A stretch of 64,000 nucleotides of DNA from Chionoecetes opilio (GCA_016584305.1 JACEEZ010016409.1:57501-121500); one strand, 5' to 3'; positions 31,124-42,784 are shown, numbered from the stretch's first letter. Numbers and translations are program-made. Notes: a model not told the origin generated them from the sequence alone.

Positions 31124-31351
31124 TACCTTCTTATGGCGGCCTGCTCACATTCTGTATGATATTTCGGCTCTCTATATGAGAACTCCTCAGATTTGCCCTA
31201 CTTTGATGGCAAAATCGTTATATATGATCAAATTCGTTCCTAACTAAATTTGTGGAATTTTATTTATTTAAAAAAAAATATTATATTTTAGGTCGTCGCT
31301 TTATAGGGGAAACACTTTATGCGAACACGCTTTATGCGGAACCCTAGTGTA

Positions 31352-31848
31352 TGTGCTGAAATTACTCCCTAATGAATAGCTGGGTACGCTAGCAGTTTAA
31401 TGCCTGATCGAAATTGCATGTAGTGGTCAACAAAAGCATGCCAATGAGTGAGGAATGAGTCAGGCAAAAATATGATAGGTTGTGGAGATGTGGCAACACC
31501 ACAATAGTCTATTCACTTAAGCTGGATTCTTGGGAGCTGCTCGAGGCCTACCCGAGTATGTAAGGACATCGCTGATTGGCTGATGCACCCGGGCTGGGTG
31601 GTGGTGGTGGTGGTATCTTGCCTCGTCGCTACCAAACACCCTTGCGTTGCCTCAGAAAAATATTCATATTTCTTTGCTTAACTCATCTCTTACACAAGAT
31701 AGGCCTATTTTGTTTGTATCAGTGAATCAGGCAGTGATTGTTCAACAATAACACGCCATTCATAACTCAATAGGGTAAAAAATAAAGTCATGACTGAGTA
31801 TCACAAGAGTAGGGGGATTTTCAGGTTTTCAGTGCATTGAAATGTTGT
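31352..31848. other. No gene seen
   Basis: Unique AT-rich sequence with a short GGT repeat (31600-31614). Nothing recognised. Confidence 0.4.
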
Positions 31849-32138
31849 ACAGGTTGAAGTTCCCAAATTCGGCATCCCAAGACTCGGCAACACCCAAAAC
31901 TCGGCTATGGTTCCGGATTTTCCAAAACACGGCAGAACACCCAAAACCCGGCGCGTAGTTGCCGGGTCGGCCGCTAGGTGCCACCACACTAGGCCGCTTG
32001 GTTTCTTATCGGTGAAATATAGCTTTTTTCCTACATATTGAAGTATACAATCCTCTTTTTAGAATAATTTTGTCACCCTCACCACATTATAATGGACTCA
32101 GTGACCTAGTTTCGGGGTAGGGAGGGATTATCTAACTA

Positions 32139-33888
32139 CCGTATTTGCCGGCGCATAAGACGCACCTCCACATAAGATGCACCCCTATTTTACAAGGTTT
32201 TGAGAAGAAAAAAAAATATTTGGGGTTTTTGAAGGAATTTTTTTATTTTTTTAACTTAACAAGTTATATAAAAAAAAAAAAGGATTTGTAGGGGAAAGCA
32301 AATGATTATGAGCATGTACTTAAATACAATATTCACTGTGCAGTGAATGTGAATGAAAAATCATACTAGTTAAAATGTAAAGGGAATGACAGGGTAACCA
32401 AAATCGGTCATCATATATTGCAGGATGCCCCCACGAATTGATATTCTATTATCTACCTATGACATATCGCTCAGATTTAATGTTGTAGGTATGCCTTTGT
32501 TGCTTTTCTGCTATGTGTTTAGACTTTGTGGAAAATTTGCAGTATAGATATTGGTATTATTTTGGTAGTGGGCTTTCAAAAGTCCTAGGACTCTTACCGA
32601 CACCATCGTGTAGCTTTCTTCATTCTGAGTATTTTGAGCCCCATTCCCCATGGCGCAATTGAATAATAATGTCATTACACATACTAACGAAAATCTACCG
32701 TTATTTCAGGCAGAAAGTTAAGTTAGGTTAAATCAGATTAGGTTAGGTTAGAGGTGGGATTTGGTTTAGTAACAGATGATATTGAGAAAAAACGAAAATT
32801 ACCCATAATATGGCAGTGTGAAGCGTAGCAATGTTTGCAGGGCGGACCTGGAGGGGCAGGTTGCCGCCCCCAACACACATACATATAAACAAACATCGAT
32901 TTCCGACAAAAATGAGAGCCAGATTAATTCAAAACGCATCAAAACTATTCAGGAGGACTAAGTTTCGGCATCGAAATCGGTGGTTGTCCAATAACAAAAA
33001 TTCACGAAGATATTTAGGTAACACTGTAAGGTAACCATCTCTACCTTGTTGTTATTGTTGTAATTGTTGAAGGGTAGGCTACCGTTGTCGGGATCGACAA
33101 TTTTTGCCGCGCACCTCTTGTCCCCACGTTGTACAATGACTCGCTGTCAAATAAACAACAAAGCCACGACGCCCTTTCTCCATCCTTGTGTGTATAGACA
33201 GACTCCCCAAGATACTACACCTCCCTCTCACCGCTCACACTCCTTCAAATAAAACTTTAACACACTCTTTGTTTCACTATTCCATTTATCAACAATACTC
33301 ATTCCAGCGAAGATTCCATCACCATTTTCTGCCTCCCTTCTATCATCTCCTTCCAACTGCTGTGTCAACTTGTGTGGCCCCGAGTCGAATGCGAGTTAAG
33401 GCGACATCTAATATGCGGGATGTTTGTCTTTTCCATGGGTGTGGGGAGGAGTCTGAGCGGTAATGACCCATGGTGGGTGCGCGGAGGGCGTCGCCGAGTG
33501 AAGTATCCCAGGTGAAGCGGCAGACCTGAGATATCAGACGTTTTACAATGGAGAGCAGCAGCGGTGGGTGGATGATGTTTACATCTGACACGGCCATCTT
33601 GGCAGCAACAATCGCTATCTTGTTGCCCCAGCTCTTATTTTCTCTTAAACTCCAACCTTTTCTTAGTATTATGTGTTATGCATTACTGTTGATAACACAG
33701 TTACCAATTTGTGCTCAGTGGACTACTGCTCAACACAGATCACTCCAAACCCTTTAGTAATACACCACCGGCTGTTCTGCATTCTCTGCCCGACCTCTCA
33801 TGCGCTAATATGGCCGCATTAGACGCAGGGTGAACTTTGCATTCCTTTTTAAGGGAAAAAACTGCGTCTTATGCGCCGGCAAATACGG
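32139..33888. mobile_element. TIR element (CCGTATTTGCCGGCGCATAA), nested
   Basis: Long TIRs (CCGTATTTGCCGGCGCATAA then GACGCA; mirrored at the right) with TA on both sides (32137-32138, 33889-33890). Similar CCGTATTT..CATAAGACG ends are widespread in animal Tigger/mariner MITEs. It contains a fragment of the RNase H-type LINE (33343-33610). Confidence 0.85.
33343..33610 (-). pseudogene. LINE RNase H-adjacent fragment (I-group)
   Basis: Open minus frame MAVSDVNIIHPPLLLSIVKR, LISQVCRFTWDTSLGDALRA, DVALTRIRLGATQVD matches the segment between RNase H and the Cys/His module at 29949-30200. Short, no catalytic residues. Confidence 0.75.
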
Positions 33889-34357
33889 TACCTTAATTTT
33901 TTTCATGTGATTTTCATGCCTTTTTCCCCCCTTAAATAGCTATATCTACTTTCTAAAAGTCGGAAAATTCCATTACTCGGCTCGGCGCTGGTCCCGAGGC
34001 TGCCGAGTTTGGGAACTTCAACCTGTACTCCTACCGGTTATTACCAAGCTACCAGATGATATATATGAAAGCTAAGCCTACCATCGTGTTCATGATACAT
34101 TCCTGCATATCATGAGCATAAAAAAAATACAGTAAGACTACACCAATATTAAGATAATTATAATTGAAAGAAAGTAAAATTGTGTATAAACATTTTGTCT
34201 CACTTTTTTTTTATTCAACTCACTGTAACTCCCATCAGTTTTGCTCACATTAAATTTTGAATCACTGTTTCAAAATCCCCACACTTTTCCGATTCTTTTG
34301 GTATGTAGCACATACCAATATGAAAAAAATTATGTGGTCAAAATGGCTAAGAAAGTA

Positions 34358-34468
34358 AAGCTGCTGCAAACTAGTGCCGTGATGGGTGAGCCTCTGATAG
34401 CTCTCCCGAGAACTCATCTCTCCTGTAGGGAGCAATGCTCGCCCGTCACGGCACCAGTTTGCAGTAGT
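34358..34468. repeat. Short inverted repeat (28-bp arms)
   Basis: CTGCAAACTAGTGCCGTGAT at 34363 is mirrored by GTCACGGCACCAGTTTGCAG at 34445-34464, with GGTGAG/CGCCC extending the stem and a 50-bp loop. It interrupts the Tigger transposase remnant at its downstream end. Confidence 0.7.
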
Positions 34469-34554
34469 TGGGTCGCTGGGTTGGATCTTCAGCACCATCC
34501 ATCCATCCACCACCATCTTCCTATTGTGGAAGTAGTTACTGTGTTGGTAAAAAA

Positions 34555-35377
34555 GGAGGTAGACCAGCTTTCTTGAGTTGTAGTAGAATACTGGCAGGTC
34601 CTTGTGGTCAATGCCCTTTAGGGCACGGGGTTTGGCAGATTTTCCGACGATGGGAAGTTTCAACCAGTGAGATCCTGTTGCATTACCCCCGCACATGATA
34701 GAAAGCCTTTCTTTGTTTATTTTCTTGCCTGGCACCCTGTTCACCTTACGAGCTTGTGTGATATTTGGTAGATAGCCACATTATACCACTTTAGTCAATG
34801 TTGTAAATTTGAGACTGAGTTAGGCCTTCCTCAGCAATTGGGGCATTAAGTTTCAAGCAGAAAGGTTCAACATCAGCACTGTCTGCGCTTCCCGCCTCAC
34901 CCCGCAATTTGGCATTATGAATGCCATGGCGGTTTCGGAACCTCCACAGCCAACCATCACTGGCCTTGAAATCCGCAAAGCCCATGTGTGCAGCTAATTT
35001 AGCGGCAGCCGCTGCCAGTTCACAGCCACGCACACCACCCCACATGAACGCTGCTGAAGATACCACTTATGAACAGCCGGGTCAAAGTCCACATTTTTAC
35101 TAACTTTCATATGTTTTCTAGCTTTCTTATCACCGTCATTGGTTGCGCTTTCAACAGAAAACTTCACTGCATATTTATGTAGCTTTTCCTTGGCACGACG
35201 AATATCCGACACAGTTTGTTTCTTCACACCGTATTCTTCACAAACACTTGCAACACTTCTACCCGATTTTAGTTTCTTAATTAATTCAAGTTTCTGTGGC
35301 ACAGTAAGGTGTACTGGTTTTCTAGTACGTTTTGGGTCCTTGGCAGTCTTGGATCCAGACGGCACTACGGGAGGCAT
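34555..35377 (-). pseudogene. Pogo/Tigger (CENP-B/Jerky-type) transposase, broken
   Basis: ATG at 35377. First frame (to 34994): KLELIKKLKSGRSVASVCEE YGVKKQTVSDIRR is split here only for length and forms the N-terminal HTH, followed by the second CENP-B HTH. After a frameshift near 35050 the second frame (34791-35066) gives MGFADFKASDGWLWRFRNRH and the first catalytic Asp in QIYNID. A third frame (34555-34744) gives NATGSHWLKLPIVGKSAKPR and DLPVFYYNSRK of the DDE core. The second Asp and final acidic residue are lost. Inactive. Confidence 0.9.
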
Positions 35378-35704
35378 TGTGGCGATATTAATAACAGAGG
35401 ATATTAATAACAGAGCGGAGGATGTGTAGACAATGGCGTCGGCACAATGACTAGGACAATGACTCTTGCCCTCTCACCCTGACCGCCCTGACTCCTAGTG
35501 GCGGCCGGACCTCTTCCCCCTGAACTAACGGCCGGGAACCTCGCCTGCAAGAGAAAATTGAATGCTGTACTTTCCTTAATGTCCCGGACTATTCCAGACA
35601 TATGTCCGGCAATGGATGAAAATGCCAAATATGTCCGGGGGCAGACAATGACCGGGAAATCCGAAATCCGGCAATAAGAGGTCCGGAAAATCGAGGGTCG
35701 ACTG
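34555..35704 (-). mobile_element. Pogo/Tigger element, 3'-truncated
   Basis: The terminus at 35704 (sense start CAGTCGACCCTCGATTTTCC) is followed by TA (35705-35706). A 5' UTR with CCGGATTTCGGATTTCCC-type repeats leads to the transposase start at 35377. The other end is missing: similarity stops near 34555. The only copy here with recognisable Tigger transposase; its TIR resembles those of the composite elements at 7673, 10294 and 30401. Confidence 0.85.
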
Positions 35705-35706
35705 TA

Positions 35707-36486
35707 CAGGGAGGTCCCGAAGATACGAGCAGTTAGGTTCCACCTGGCATACTCGTAAAGCAAAATCTCGTATAACGAAACACATAACTAATGGTAAAAT
35801 ATAGGTTTGGTTCCAGGACCATCAATAAAAAAAAATAAAAAAAAATAAACGTTTTTCAAGCTAAAATAAACTATAGCAAACACAACAAACACACAGCGTC
35901 TATATTACCCACACTGTACTACCTATTCTGTAGAAAAAGCATTCTGAAAGAGAAAATAGCACACAAAATAACATAACTGCACATTAATTAAACATAAAAC
36001 ATGCATAACAAGCAAAAAAGACGTTGTACTGTAGAGGACCCCGCGTGATACAAAAGAGGGTAGTGTAGCGGTCCCAAGGTTGGGGCCGCACACCTGGCTA
36101 ATTACCCCTAAGGATCAGGCCGCGCCATATGCTTAATTACCCTTCAGGTCATGCCTTGCTAGGGGTGACTTGACTGCGGTCCCAAGGTTGGAGCCTCACA
36201 CCTGCTAATTACCACTAAATGTCAGGCCGCGCCATATGCTTAATTACCCTTCAGGTCACGGCTTGCTAGGGGTGACCTGACATTGACAAAGGGGTCAACC
36301 AAATCCCCCTTTGTCCAGACTGGGAGTGGTAGGGCGAGTATTTTGAACTTGATAATTTTACTCACCCCAGTTTGAATGTCGTAGCATTGGATTTTCGATC
36401 TCGTATATTGAAAATAGACCCTAATTTACACATCTCGTATCATCGGATTCTCGTATATCGAATGCTCGTATAACGGGACCTCCCTG
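35707..36486. mobile_element. TIR element (CAGGGAGGTCCCG), copy 3, complete
   Basis: 780 bp between TA dinucleotides; its left TA (35705-35706) is shared with the Tigger terminus. Inverted copy of 8454-9221, with the two roughly 106-bp internal units at about 36062-36285. No ORF. Confidence 0.88.
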
Positions 36487-36488
36487 TA

Positions 36489-37586
36489 TATGAATATTAT
36501 ATTATATTATTAGCAACTGTCTTATCTCATTTCCGTTACAGATTTGTACATTTATAGAAATCCAATTTTGTAATTGGAATAATAATCCATTATTGCCAGG
36601 CTGCCATTGTGCTTCAGAGTAATGATTCGAATCATAGGGCAATGAAAAATGTGTTTCGAGCGTGATATTGGGACTTTCACTGATGTGCGCATGTGTAATA
36701 AATACGTCACAACCAATAAAAATAATGGTAGAATGCAATCAGATAATTACACAACGCTAGAGACAGCCGGGTCACTGTGAAATTTGGTGTGAATTCAGAT
36801 CAGTCTAGCAGTGTAATCCTGTGAATGGTACTCTGATGTGATTTAAAAGAGTGGGTGAAAAGCCCAGGCATCAGAGCCAACTTCTTATATCATCAGTATC
36901 TTGAAAGATATCAGTTTATCAAAGCGCACGAGGATAGCCGCCTTCACCTTTTTTTTTTTTTATTGCTGCAGCGCCCCTCTTTCCCCCATTGGGTGACCAA
37001 CACAAGCAACCACAAGCTGTTGATTTCACTCAGAAAGAGAAAGTGATGAGCCTGTTGGCCAGGCTCTTTTTCAGAAAGAGGTTCTCAAAGCATACACAAT
37101 ATTTGGACCTACCATTTAATGTTTCTTTTTTTTTCCTGGTAACTTTTCTTTTATAACCTTTTTGGGGCCAAGGCTTAACAACAGGGTATGCTGTAAGATA
37201 GTAGTGGCGGAAGGGGAAGGCCGGAATAAGGCGTGTGGGACCAGCTCGTGCTCACACTGACACCTAGTGGCTTGGTTAAATGTCTTCCTATGGCAGAAAG
37301 GCCCCAATAATTATTTAAATTAAGTTAGGTTTGGCTTAGGTTAGGCTAGGTTTTTTAAGGAATTTTTTTTTCTTCTGGTGTTCATTGATATGATGACTGA
37401 TTTTCGGATTAATTTCTGAGGCAAAGCTCTTGTTTGCGATTCCTACCCCCTCCCCCCCCAAACTTGGGGGACCTGTGGGAAACTGGTTTTTTTTGATGGG
37501 GGAACATCAGAACGAAATATTTGCAGTATAAATGAGCTCCAAAGTCAACAAAGGACATCAAAAACACCAGAAAAACGAATTTGGTA
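36489..37586. other. No gene seen
   Basis: Mostly unique AT-rich sequence. A TTAGG-like run (AGGTTTGGCTTAGGTTAGGC) occurs at about 37326-37350. The small ORFs show no family features. Confidence 0.45.
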
Positions 37587-38149
37587 AAACTGCATAAGCA
37601 CTGCTCCAAGCTTAACTGAATGACATTACAGCAGCATATATTACACTTACTGTACTTCACATCTGCAAAGGCTCCAGTGTACGGTCAGGCCTACTAAACA
37701 CACTGCCTCTACAAAATCTGAGGTGCCTGCAAAATTTTAAGTCTAAAGGCAAATGCTCATAGAGTATAACGAGGGTAGAGAAAAATTTAAACTAAACTAA
37801 ACTTAACCTGGCGTATTAACCTCCCTCCTAGCCTTTGGACTTAAATTTTTCAGGCACCTCAGACTTTGTAGAGGCAGTGTGGTTTAAACAGGCCTGACCG
37901 CACGCCGGAACCTTTGCAGATATGAGTAAAGTAAGTGTACTATATGCAAGGCCGGATTAAGGTCACGTGGGGCCCTAGGCAATCCATTTTGACGGGGCCC
38001 CTCTTCCCTTTGGGCATGAGTGATGTGATAAAAATACACTGAATAATCCTGCTCTATATGAAGTTAGGTAATTTATTAAAGACTTTTGATGGCAGTCATA
38101 TCATATGTGGGCAGTCATATTTGTAAAACCATCAATGAGCTCTGAAATG

Positions 38150-39715
38150 GGATTACACCGACTTCTTTCTGGATTTAGCTTTTGTGAAGTCATCGATTAT
38201 GTCCTGAAAATCAATTTCTTTGGCCAAATCTGATTCAATTGTCAGAAAGGAGAGATTACAAAGTTTGTCTTGAGACAGTTTTGAACGAAGATGGTTCTTC
38301 ACTCTTTTCAGTACAGAAAATTATTGTTCCCCTTCAGCATTAGCATCTGGCATTGTTAAATATAGGCGATATGCTATGTCAACATTTGGGAATGTTTCTA
38401 CAATTACAACATTGCGCAAATGTCTGAGAGCATCAAGGGGTGAGCAGTTTTCAGGTGGGGATTGCTTCATATATGCAGAGAACTGAACCATCTCATCTGC
38501 TAATGTTAGTTGAAGGTCTGCAGAGAAATGCTTCTGCAAATTCATAGCAGCTTCTGTGTTCAGAATCTGGCATTGTAGTAATACTGAATAGAAACCCAAA
38601 CTTCTCCTGGAGCTTAGAGTACACTTCTTTCCTCTTTTTCAGTTATGTTGCTAGTGAATCTAAAATGGGGTAAGTATGTAGCTGTCTTTAATTTATTCCT
38701 GGGAGGTAACTCTGCTTCAGTGTCTGCCTCTTCAAAAAAAAATTCCTTTTCCTTGACCTCTGACGATCAGCACGGTAACTGTGGTCCTTCACTGGTAGGT
38801 TAGCCTTTTCTTCAAAGTTTTCAAATGCTTCTTCATTGTGCAGAGAACTGACAAACTGCACTAGACTTTTATAAATACTTGCACATGTTGCTAGGTCAAT
38901 TTCAACTTTCTGGAGACTCTTACTTGTGGCATTTAATGGATCCAGAATACACTCCCAAATTACACAGAAAAGTAGTTTCAAAATCTTCCATTTTTGACAC
39001 CAAACTTGATGCCTCACCTCTGGTAGTTGTTGTCTGGTCATTATCTTTCATCAACTGAATCAAAAGTAGAGCGTATATCAACAAAGTTAGCTTTCAAAGC
39101 ATGTGCTGCATCATACCTTGCTGACCATCTTGTGGTTGATAATGACGATGACATCTCCATGAATGGTTGATCTTAGCATACTCCACCGATGAGTTAAAGC
39201 AGAGAAGTTGAATAATGTTTGTAAGAATCCAAAGAATGAAATTGCATTGTCACAACATTCTGCAGCACACGATCCAACGAGATTTAATGAATGGGCTGAA
39301 CAGGGCACACAATCAGCCAGTGGGGTAGCTGACCTGTTTGATTCGGGCTTGGAGTCTTTGATATTTGCCAGACATGTTACTTGCATTGACATAGCTCTGA
39401 CCACGACAGTCCTTAATAGAGAGATCATGTTCGTGCAGAGCGTCAATGACCACATTCATCATTGACTCACCAATGTCACCATCATGACCTGCCAGAGGAG
39501 TAAACTTTAAGAACCGTTCTACAGGTTTTCCACTGGGATCCACAAACCGAATAATGAATGTCAACTGATCCACATGTGATATACCGGGGGTTGAATCTAC
39601 ACTAATTGCAAAATATTTAGCTGCTTTCACATCAGAGATTATTTTGGTGATAACTTTTTTAGCCATCAACACAATGAATTCATGCTTTATCTTTTATATG
39701 AGAAGGCGAAAAGTT
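38150..39715 (-). pseudogene. hAT-family transposase (zinc-finger MYM-like), broken
   Basis: Pieces in order on the minus strand. 39313-39672: KYFAISVDSTPGISHVDQLT, the RNase H-like fold start with its catalytic Asp, then FIIRFVDPSGKPVERFLKF. 39111-39455: CVPCSAHSLNLVGSCAAECC and LTHRWSML, typical of ZMYM-type hAT transposases. 38688-39041 and 38321-38599: helical region. 38150-38330: FSVLKRVKNHLRSKLSQDKL and NLSFLTIESDLA, the hAT C-terminal dimerisation domain, preceded by a stop in place of the usual Ser. Multiple frameshifts; inactive. Confidence 0.88.
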
Positions 39716-39819
39716 GAAAACTCTTTGTCATCATCATGTGTGTGATAGCACAGATACCTATACCTTACATTCATTTAGAAAAAATTTTGGTATTATTTTA
39801 CGCCAGGACCAAACTTCCC

Positions 39820-40680
39820 TACACAATTAGAGAGAACTGCAACTCCGAAATGCCAGTGGTCGCTGGCAGTTTTAACTCACAATTTGGTGAAAAGTTGGTC
39901 AACTTGAAAGAAAAATATGGGCTTATTCCACTGTACTTAAAACACAAAGTATAATTTAAGAACGATTTTCTTCTATATGTATATTGTATAGAAGCCTGAT
40001 TCTGTAAAACATGTATTTAACCAAATAACCAAGTAGGTTATAGTTGAGGAGGCGAGGTAAATGTTACTCTATGATATTATACAGTCAATAACGTATGTTT
40101 AGAAGTTATCTATACCTAGGCAGTCATATGTTCCTGTTATTATTGTGTATCAATCAGATAGAAAGCTTGGAAGTGCAATGAGTCGACGCGTGAAGTAGCA
40201 ATGTTTTGATTTAATCTCCCCTCCACAATCTCCCCGCCCACCACTCCCCGCCGCGGCGTGTCGCCTCCACAATTATAACCTACATTGTCGCAGCAACAAG
40301 CCGATTTCGGCATTCTTTATTCTTCGTTTTTCCAAGGCATTGCTTATTGTATTTTGACAAGCGTTTGCCAGACGCAGCAGTACTGTCTTAGAAAACAGTG
40401 TGAACATCGCCCAAATTTTACATGCCACAATATACATGTTAAAAATCTATTAAGCTTTGCTACTCGAGGGAGTAATTTGCATTAAATTGCTATTTAGAAC
40501 GTTCCATCGTAATGCATGTCATGCATACACTTACTAGAACAACAGAAGAACGTTTTTTTTAGTATTCAGATGCGGTGCATCAATATTTATCGCGAAATTG
40601 ATTTATGAAAAATATTAGTCGCGGAGGGAAAACACAGTAGACCAACCTTTGAGTTAAAACTGCCAGCGACCACTGGCATT
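39820..40680. mobile_element. Inverted-repeat-bounded insertion inside the hAT element
   Basis: AAATGCCAGTGGTCGCTGGC followed by AGTTTTAACTCA at 39849-39880 is mirrored at 40651-40682, enclosing about 770 bp of AT-rich, non-coding DNA. A clear target duplication was not found. Confidence 0.55.
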
Positions 40681-40699
40681 TCTCGAGTTTCAGTTCTCT

Positions 40700-41310
40700 C
40701 CAATTGGGAGCATGGTTTTTGTTTACCTTATTGTATTCTAAGAGACATTTTCTCTTTGAACTTTCCGTCGCAAATCAATAGTTTCGGATATAGAACATTT
40801 TAGGTGGGAGGAAGAATACGTCTCCTTGTTTACAAAATGCCTCCCTCTTCCTCTTCTTGTGACCTGCATCGCTTTTGTTTGGGATTTTATTAAACTTTTT
40901 TATTATTGGACCCATTTAGGAAGTTAAAGGTTAGGTAAGGTAAGGTTAGGTAAGGTAAGGTAAGGTAAGGTTAGGTAAGGTTAGGTTAGGTTAGGTTAGG
41001 TAAGGTAAGGTAAGGTAAGGGTAAGGTAAGGTAAGGTAAGGTAAGGTAAGGGTAAGGTTCAGGTTAGGTAAGGTAAGGTAGCCACGGGTGCGCCCCCGAA
41101 ACAAAAGCAATGCAGCAGGTCACAAGAAGAGGAAGAGGGAGGCATTTTGTAAACAAGGAGACTTATTCTTCCTTCCACCTAAAATTAAAATGTTCATATC
41201 TCCGAAACTATTGATTTGCGACGGAAAGCTCAGAGAAAATGTCTCTTAGAATACAATAAGGTAAACAAAAACCATGCTCCCTATTGTGTAGGGAGGTTTG
41301 GTCCTATCGT
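40700..41310. repeat. Inverted repeat around a TAAGG/TTAGG array
   Basis: The arms 40700-40880 and 41100-41310 mirror one another (GGAGCATGGTTTTTGTTTAC; TTGTTTACAAAATGCCTCCC; GAGGAAGAG...TTGTGACCTGC). Between them, 40930-41085, are about 28 units of AGGTA or AGGTT, a variant of the arthropod telomere repeat. The arms match the interior of the 2083-3462 element. Confidence 0.85.
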
Positions 41311-41460
41311 AAAAATGTACAGTTTTTTTAGGTGACAGTAATTCAAATGCGCGGGGCCCTAGGCCATGGCCTATTTGGCCTAATGAGTAATCCAGCCCTG
41401 ACTACATGCTTCTGTAATATCATTTAGATAAGCTTGGAGCAATGTTTATGCAGTTTTACC

Positions 41461-42780
41461 GCATTGCGTAACAAGCAGACACCACACCACGTCAACACCT
41501 AAAACACTTACCTGGTGGCTTCTCCGTAATGCACCAGAATCCAAAACAGGTCACGTATGACCCTCACAACACTTATACCGTAGCAATACACACTACGATA
41601 GCAACACCTCTAATGCATGTGCGGCAGCGGCAGACCATCATGTGGCCCACAAAGGTTTTCTGTATCAATGCGGCGTTATTATGAGTTTACGTGTTAAATA
41701 AATAGACTGTTGATTTGGCTATGCTTGCTGTAACATATGCGATACCATCAGCATGAGAGCTTCCCATAAACACGGGTTGCACCCACTGTAAGCCGCGGGA
41801 AAACACAGGGCGCGCTGCGGGTGAGTGGTCAGGCGGAGGTAAACACGGGGCGGCGGCGGTGAATAACAGGCAAAATAACCACCGACTACCGCATTCACTC
41901 ACCACAAAGTAGGATATTAGTCAGCCAGGGTAGGATGGAGATGGCTGCAGCACTATGACGATGATGAAGAGTGGTATGTTGGTGATTGCAAGCTGTATGC
42001 CAGTTGCCTGTAGATGTTCACCAAGCAACAAGGCACCGCAAGCCACTACAGCTGTTCTCCCGCCACCCTTCAGTCAGTGTTGCCAGCCACTACCTGCACA
42101 ACCTCCCACGAAAGAGTGAGAGTTTTTCCACAAAATTCACACGAGCAAACTTAAGATCCCACAGATTTTCCAACATTAAAAGAGCGTCACACCATTTCTT
42201 AATTATCAGTGAATTGTCATGATTGTTTTTATGTCATAAGTATGCTAATGCCGAAATAATCTTAGCTCATTTTCAGATCCATAGTTCGATACATAACTGA
42301 AAAAAGAAAAAAATCTAATTTCTAAAAGAAATTTAACTCCTAATAACGTTCTTATCCAATGACTTGCACAGATGGAAAAATTTGCAAATATGCATTACAA
42401 AAATATCCAAACGATTCAGCTTTTAAGAATTTTGAATTTAATTCTTCTTAGGATAGGGCGTACCTAGCTTGTAGGCCTGTCTGACATTCTCTCCGACTCG
42501 TGCATGCGGAAAACCCTTCACGATAAGAGAAATAGGGCCCAAGGCAGCCATTGCTTGTTATGAACTGAAATCTCTACCGACCTCCCAATGTGGGTTGAGA
42601 AAGGTCAAGGGTTTTGCTGTGTCACTACGCGCGTCTCCTCGGACCCAGGTTTTTGTGCGTAAATGGAACGCCTGAGTTCTTGGGTTCTGTGAACTGGTTC
42701 CTGAAATGTCGCAAATGGAAGAGGCCTCTATAGGTATATAGCTTTTTGTTTATATGTGTGACATATGATGTATCTGTGCT
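41461..42780. other. No gene seen; possible SMARCAD1 upstream region
   Basis: Among the few stretches without obvious transposon structure. On the minus strand a strong donor (GAAGCCACCAG|GTAAGTG) occurs at about 41510, which could end a noncoding first exon of SMARCAD1. This is only a candidate. Confidence 0.35.
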
Positions 42781-42784
42781 ATAA

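Larger units (their letters stand above)
29104..31349. mobile_element. TIR element (CACTAGGGTCCCACATAAA) with nested insertions
   Basis: Ends CACTAGGGTCCCACATAAA and TTTATGCGGAACCCTAGTG lie between TA dinucleotides. Three insertions fill it: sequence shared with 2790-3060 (29318-29565), an RNase H-type LINE 3' end (29636-30398) and a Tigger-like element (30401-31123). Without these the host element would be only a few hundred bp. Confidence 0.8.
31850..34025. mobile_element. TIR element (CAGGTTGAAGTTCCCAAATT) with nested element
   Basis: Ends CAGGTTGAAGTTCCCAAATT and GTTTGGGAACTTCAACCTG lie between TA (31848-31849, 34026-34027). Subterminal CGGCA/TGCCGAG repeats. Most of its length is the nested element at 32139-33888. 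Confidence 0.85.
37947..41400 (-). mobile_element. hAT transposon (ZMYM/TTF transposase type), decayed
   Basis: Ends CAAGGCCGGATTAAGG and TAATCCAGCCCTG with 8-bp duplications ACTATATG (37939-37946) and ACTACATG (41401-41408). GGGGCCCTAGGC is mirrored near both ends (37970, 41354). The transposase remnant reads leftward (38150-39715). The right half (39760-41340) holds nested inverted-repeat sequence and a TAAGG/TTAGG array. Confidence 0.88.
37587..41460. mobile_element. Foldback element interrupted by a hAT transposon
   Basis: Left arm 37587-37745 (TGGTAAAACTGCATAAGC...GAGGTGCCTGCAAAATTT) is mirrored by 37845-37946 and, after the hAT insertion, by 41409-41460 (GCTTGGAGCAATG, TATGCAGTTTTACC). 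Removing the hAT element and one target duplication restores continuous complementarity. Confidence 0.8.
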
